Origin: Saprospiraceae bacterium
GTDB lineage: Bacteria > Bacteroidota > Bacteroidia > Chitinophagales > Saprospiraceae
DNA: 64,000 nucleotides
NCBI GenBank assembly: GCA_016714025.1
Contig: JADJOB010000002.1
Coordinates: forward strand, 2,326,001-2,390,000
Direction of reading: 5' to 3'
Numbering within the stretch: the first letter of the stretch is position 1; each line of letters opens with the position of its first letter. Made by a program: the position numbers and the translations under genes. Positions 61,644 through 64,000 of this stretch are shown piece by piece. The notes beneath the pieces are model-generated. The model was not told where the DNA came from. It ran no database searches and was given only the letters and a program-made list of their open reading frames with translations.

Positions 61644-63494
61644 ATGTCAGCTAATCATTCACCACTTGTTGAAAAAGATAAACTAATCCAGGAATTGGGT
61701 TATGATGATCATTTTCATGAACACCATCATGGCGACAAATACCAGACTAATTTTTTAACAACTTATATATTTTCGCAAGACCATAAAATGATTGCGAGAC
61801 AATTCCTTATGACAGGAATTTTTTGGGCTGTTATTGGGGCTGCGATGTCTATCATATTTCGTCTGCAATTAGGCTATCCGGATGCAGATTTAAGTTGGCT
61901 AAAACCTGTTTTAGGTAAATGGATTACAATTAATGATGCCGGCATTGGCAGATTGGAACCTGAGTTTTATTATGCCTTAGTTACGATGCATGGAACGATT
62001 ATAGTATTCTTCGTATTAACTGCAGGCTTGAGTGGTACTTTTAGTAACTTATTGATTCCACTGCAAATTGGAGCTAGAGACATGGCGTCTCCATTTTTAA
62101 ATATGCTTTCCTATTGGTTCTTTTTCTTATCATCTGTAGTTATGTTCTACAGTTTGTTTTTAAGCACAGGACCTTTTTCTGGTGGATGGACTGCTTATCC
62201 TCCTTTAAGTGCATTGCCGCAAGCTTCTATAGGAAGTGGTGCAGGGATGACATTGTGGACTGTATCGCTTGTTTTATTTGTTGTTTCTGTTTTGTTAGGT
62301 GGTATGAATTATATCACAACTATTTTAAATCTCCGGACAAAAGGAATGAGTATGTGGCGTATGCCACTTACAGTTTGGGCTTTTTTGGTCACTGCAATTT
62401 TAGGACTTCTTTCGTTTCCTGTTTTGGCTTCTGGATTTTTTCTGATGCTATTTGATAGAAGTTTAGGTACAAGTTTTTACTTATCTGATATTTTTATTAA
62501 CGGACAAGCATTGGACAGGATAGGAGGTAGCCCCATTTTATACCAACACATATTTTGGTTTTTAGGTCACCCTGAAGTTTATATCATTATTTTGCCCGCA
62601 ATGGGTATTGTTTCTGAAGTATTATCAGTCCATGCCAGAAAGCCAATTTTTGGATACCGTGCGATGGTGTATTCAATTTTAGCCATTGCATTCCTTTCAT
62701 TTATAGTATGGGCACACCATATGTTTATGTCAGGTGTAAATCCATTTATATCCAATTTCTTTGTAGTATTTACACTGATTATAGCAGTCCCTTCAGCAGT
62801 TAAGGTATTTAACTGGATTAGTACGTTATATGGCGGTAACATTCGACTAAATACTCCCATGCTATTTTGCATTGGATTTGTATCGATGTTTATTTCCGGT
62901 GGACTTACCGGAATCTTTTTAGGAAATTCTGCAATTGATATTCAGCAACACGACACGTATTTTGTTGTTGCGCATTTTCACATTGTTATGGGTGTCGCTG
63001 CTTTTTTTGGAATGTTTGCAGGAGTTTATAACTGGTTTCCTAAAATGTTTGGACGATTTATGAATGAAACTTTGGGTAAGATTCATTTTTGGGTCACTAT
63101 GATAGGGGCATATGCAGTTTTTGGACCTATGCACTATCTGGGAATGGCAGGAGTTCCAAGACGTTATTATCGTTTTGATAACTTTGATGCATTCAAAGAT
63201 TTTACAGACATGAATAAGTTTATAACAATAGCTGCAATTATTACATTTTTTGCACAATTATTATTTGTTGTAAATTTTTTCTGGAGTATGTATAAAGGTC
63301 GTAAGATGACAGAACAAAATCCATATGGCTCAAATTCTTTGGAGTGGACAACTCCAATTGAAACAGGTCATGGAAATTGGCCTGAAAAAATTCCAACAGT
63401 TCAACGTTGGGCTTATGATTACGGAAAAGATAATAAAGAGTTTATTCAACAACACGTTCCTTTGGCAGAAGGAGAGGAACACAGCAGCCATTAA
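61644..63494 (+). CDS. coxA: Cytochrome c oxidase subunit I (aa3-type, haem-copper)
   Basis: 616 residues, twelve-helix core plus extensions. Haem and copper ligands: H116 (MHGTIIVFF, low-spin haem), H309 and Y313 in HPEVY (CuB and the cross-linked Tyr), H358/H359 in WAHHMF (CuB), and H444 and H446 in HDTYFVVAHFHIVMG (high-spin and low-spin haem). The HPEVY Tyr marks the A-type oxidases. The N-terminus is His-rich (DDHFHEHHHGDKY). It reduces oxygen and pumps protons. Starts ten bases after coxB. Subunits III and IV are not in the window. Confidence 0.95.
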   Translation: MSANHSPLVEKDKLIQELGYDDHFHEHHHGDKYQTNFLTTYIFSQDHKMIARQFLMTGIFWAVIGAAMSIIFRLQLGYPDADLSWLKPVLGKWITINDAGIGRLEPEFYYALVTMHGTIIVFFVLTAGLSGTFSNLLIPLQIGARDMASPFLNMLSYWFFFLSSVVMFYSLFLSTGPFSGGWTAYPPLSALPQASIGSGAGMTLWTVSLVLFVVSVLLGGMNYITTILNLRTKGMSMWRMPLTVWAFLVTAILGLLSFPVLASGFFLMLFDRSLGTSFYLSDIFINGQALDRIGGSPILYQHIFWFLGHPEVYIIILPAMGIVSEVLSVHARKPIFGYRAMVYSILAIAFLSFIVWAHHMFMSGVNPFISNFFVVFTLIIAVPSAVKVFNWISTLYGGNIRLNTPMLFCIGFVSMFISGGLTGIFLGNSAIDIQQHDTYFVVAHFHIVMGVAAFFGMFAGVYNWFPKMFGRFMNETLGKIHFWVTMIGAYAVFGPMHYLGMAGVPRRYYRFDNFDAFKDFTDMNKFITIAAIITFFAQLLFVVNFFWSMYKGRKMTEQNPYGSNSLEWTTPIETGHGNWPEKIPTVQRWAYDYGKDNKEFIQQHVPLAEGEEHSSH

Positions 63495-63504
63495 TTTCAA
63501 TTAA

Positions 63505-64000
63505 TTGAATCAGACAAACTCATCGGCATTAAATTATTCCTTTATCAAGGATATTGGTATATTGGTTAAGTTTAAACTTAGCCTGATGGTTATTTTATCA
63601 TCAACTCTGAGTTATGTTATACTTGCAAAGGACCTTTTTAATATAAATACATTTGTATTTTTAATTTTAGGAGGAAGCTTTATAACCTTTGCTGCCAATG
63701 CAATTAACCAATGCCTGGAAAGAGACTATGATAAATTAATGGTGCGCACCGCATTGAGACCGGTTGCTGATGGCCGTATGTCGATTGCCACTTCCGTTTT
63801 AATCAGTGGTATATTTTGTACTTTGGGTGTATTGTTTCTTGCAATGATAAATCCGGTTGCAAGTTCTTTGGGTATGCTGTCTTTTGTTTTATATGCTTTT
63901 GTTTACACACCATTAAAAAGGTTTTCAACATTGGCTGTTCCTGTGGGAGCAATACCTGGAGCCCTTCCAACATTAATTGCCGGAGTAGCTGCCTCCAATG
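63505..64000 (+). CDS. ctaB: Protoheme IX farnesyltransferase, 5' part (runs off the window)
   Basis: Makes haem O from haem B and farnesyl diphosphate, needed for haem A of the oxidase; UbiA-type membrane enzyme. The open frame starts at a TTG (no ATG in frame before LVKFKLS) ten bases after coxA; a later TTG at 63562 is another option. Seen: ANAINQCLERDYDKLM, the NxxxDxxxD-type metal site, then VRTALRPVADGRMS, VYTPLKRFSTLAVPVGAIPGALPTLIAGVAAS, all typical of CtaB. The end is cut by the window at 64000, so about 165 codons are visible. Confidence 0.88.
   Translation, partial: MNQTNSSALNYSFIKDIGILVKFKLSLMVILSSTLSYVILAKDLFNINTFVFLILGGSFITFAANAINQCLERDYDKLMVRTALRPVADGRMSIATSVLISGIFCTLGVLFLAMINPVASSLGMLSFVLYAFVYTPLKRFSTLAVPVGAIPGALPTLIAGVAASN

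Overview
The window is AT-rich chromosomal DNA from a Bacteroidota bacterium, most likely of the Saprospiria/Chitinophagia type. The evidence is C-terminal type IX secretion (T9SS) sorting domains on several secreted proteins, GldC, a TonB receptor with a DUF4249 lipoprotein, an alternative complex III (Act) respiratory operon, almost no Shine-Dalgarno sequences, and promoters of the Bacteroidota TTG / TAnnTTTG type. There is no insertion sequence, prophage, CRISPR array or tRNA.

Layout. 1-9200: the end of an RluA pseudouridine synthase, a small SRP RNA gene not visible as an ORF, a transaldolase-like enzyme, a nucleoside phosphorylase, an ArsC/Spx-like protein, a LuxE-like acyltransferase, a secreted amidase, then ccmB-ccmC-ccmD (haem delivery for cytochrome c) running into glutamate dehydrogenase. 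9200-9700: a non-coding stretch with a short AT repeat family. 9700-20900: pirin, Lrp/AsnC, TraB/GumN, a TonB receptor/DUF4249/gldC/membrane protein/NTPase run, a DUF7009-fdhD-mobA operon and an M28 peptidase. 20900-29700: formate-THF ligase, a PD40 lipoprotein, endonuclease I, an FAD oxidoreductase and the three-gene proton-translocating transhydrogenase.

29700-42500: a secretion island with a small exported protein and two tandem giant T9SS cargo proteins (2094 and 1703 aa). They share about 4.5 kb of related sequence, including a dockerin-like segment, a cohesin-like domain and the sorting domain, but have unrelated N-termini. Each has a long leader with hairpins and each ends in a strong intrinsic terminator.

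42580-50220 (minus strand): a tightly packed run ubiD, rsmF-like, M28 peptidase, folK, deoxynucleoside kinase, sppA. 50330: thyA. 51240-64000: one respiratory operon behind a very good promoter, actABCDEF, coxB, coxA and the start of ctaB. It encodes a quinol-oxidising complex that passes electrons to an aa3-type oxidase; the ccm genes earlier would supply haem to its c-type cytochromes. Its most unusual member is subunit II of the oxidase, which carries a C-terminal OmpA-type peptidoglycan-binding domain in the same reading frame. This is the best candidate in the window for something little described.
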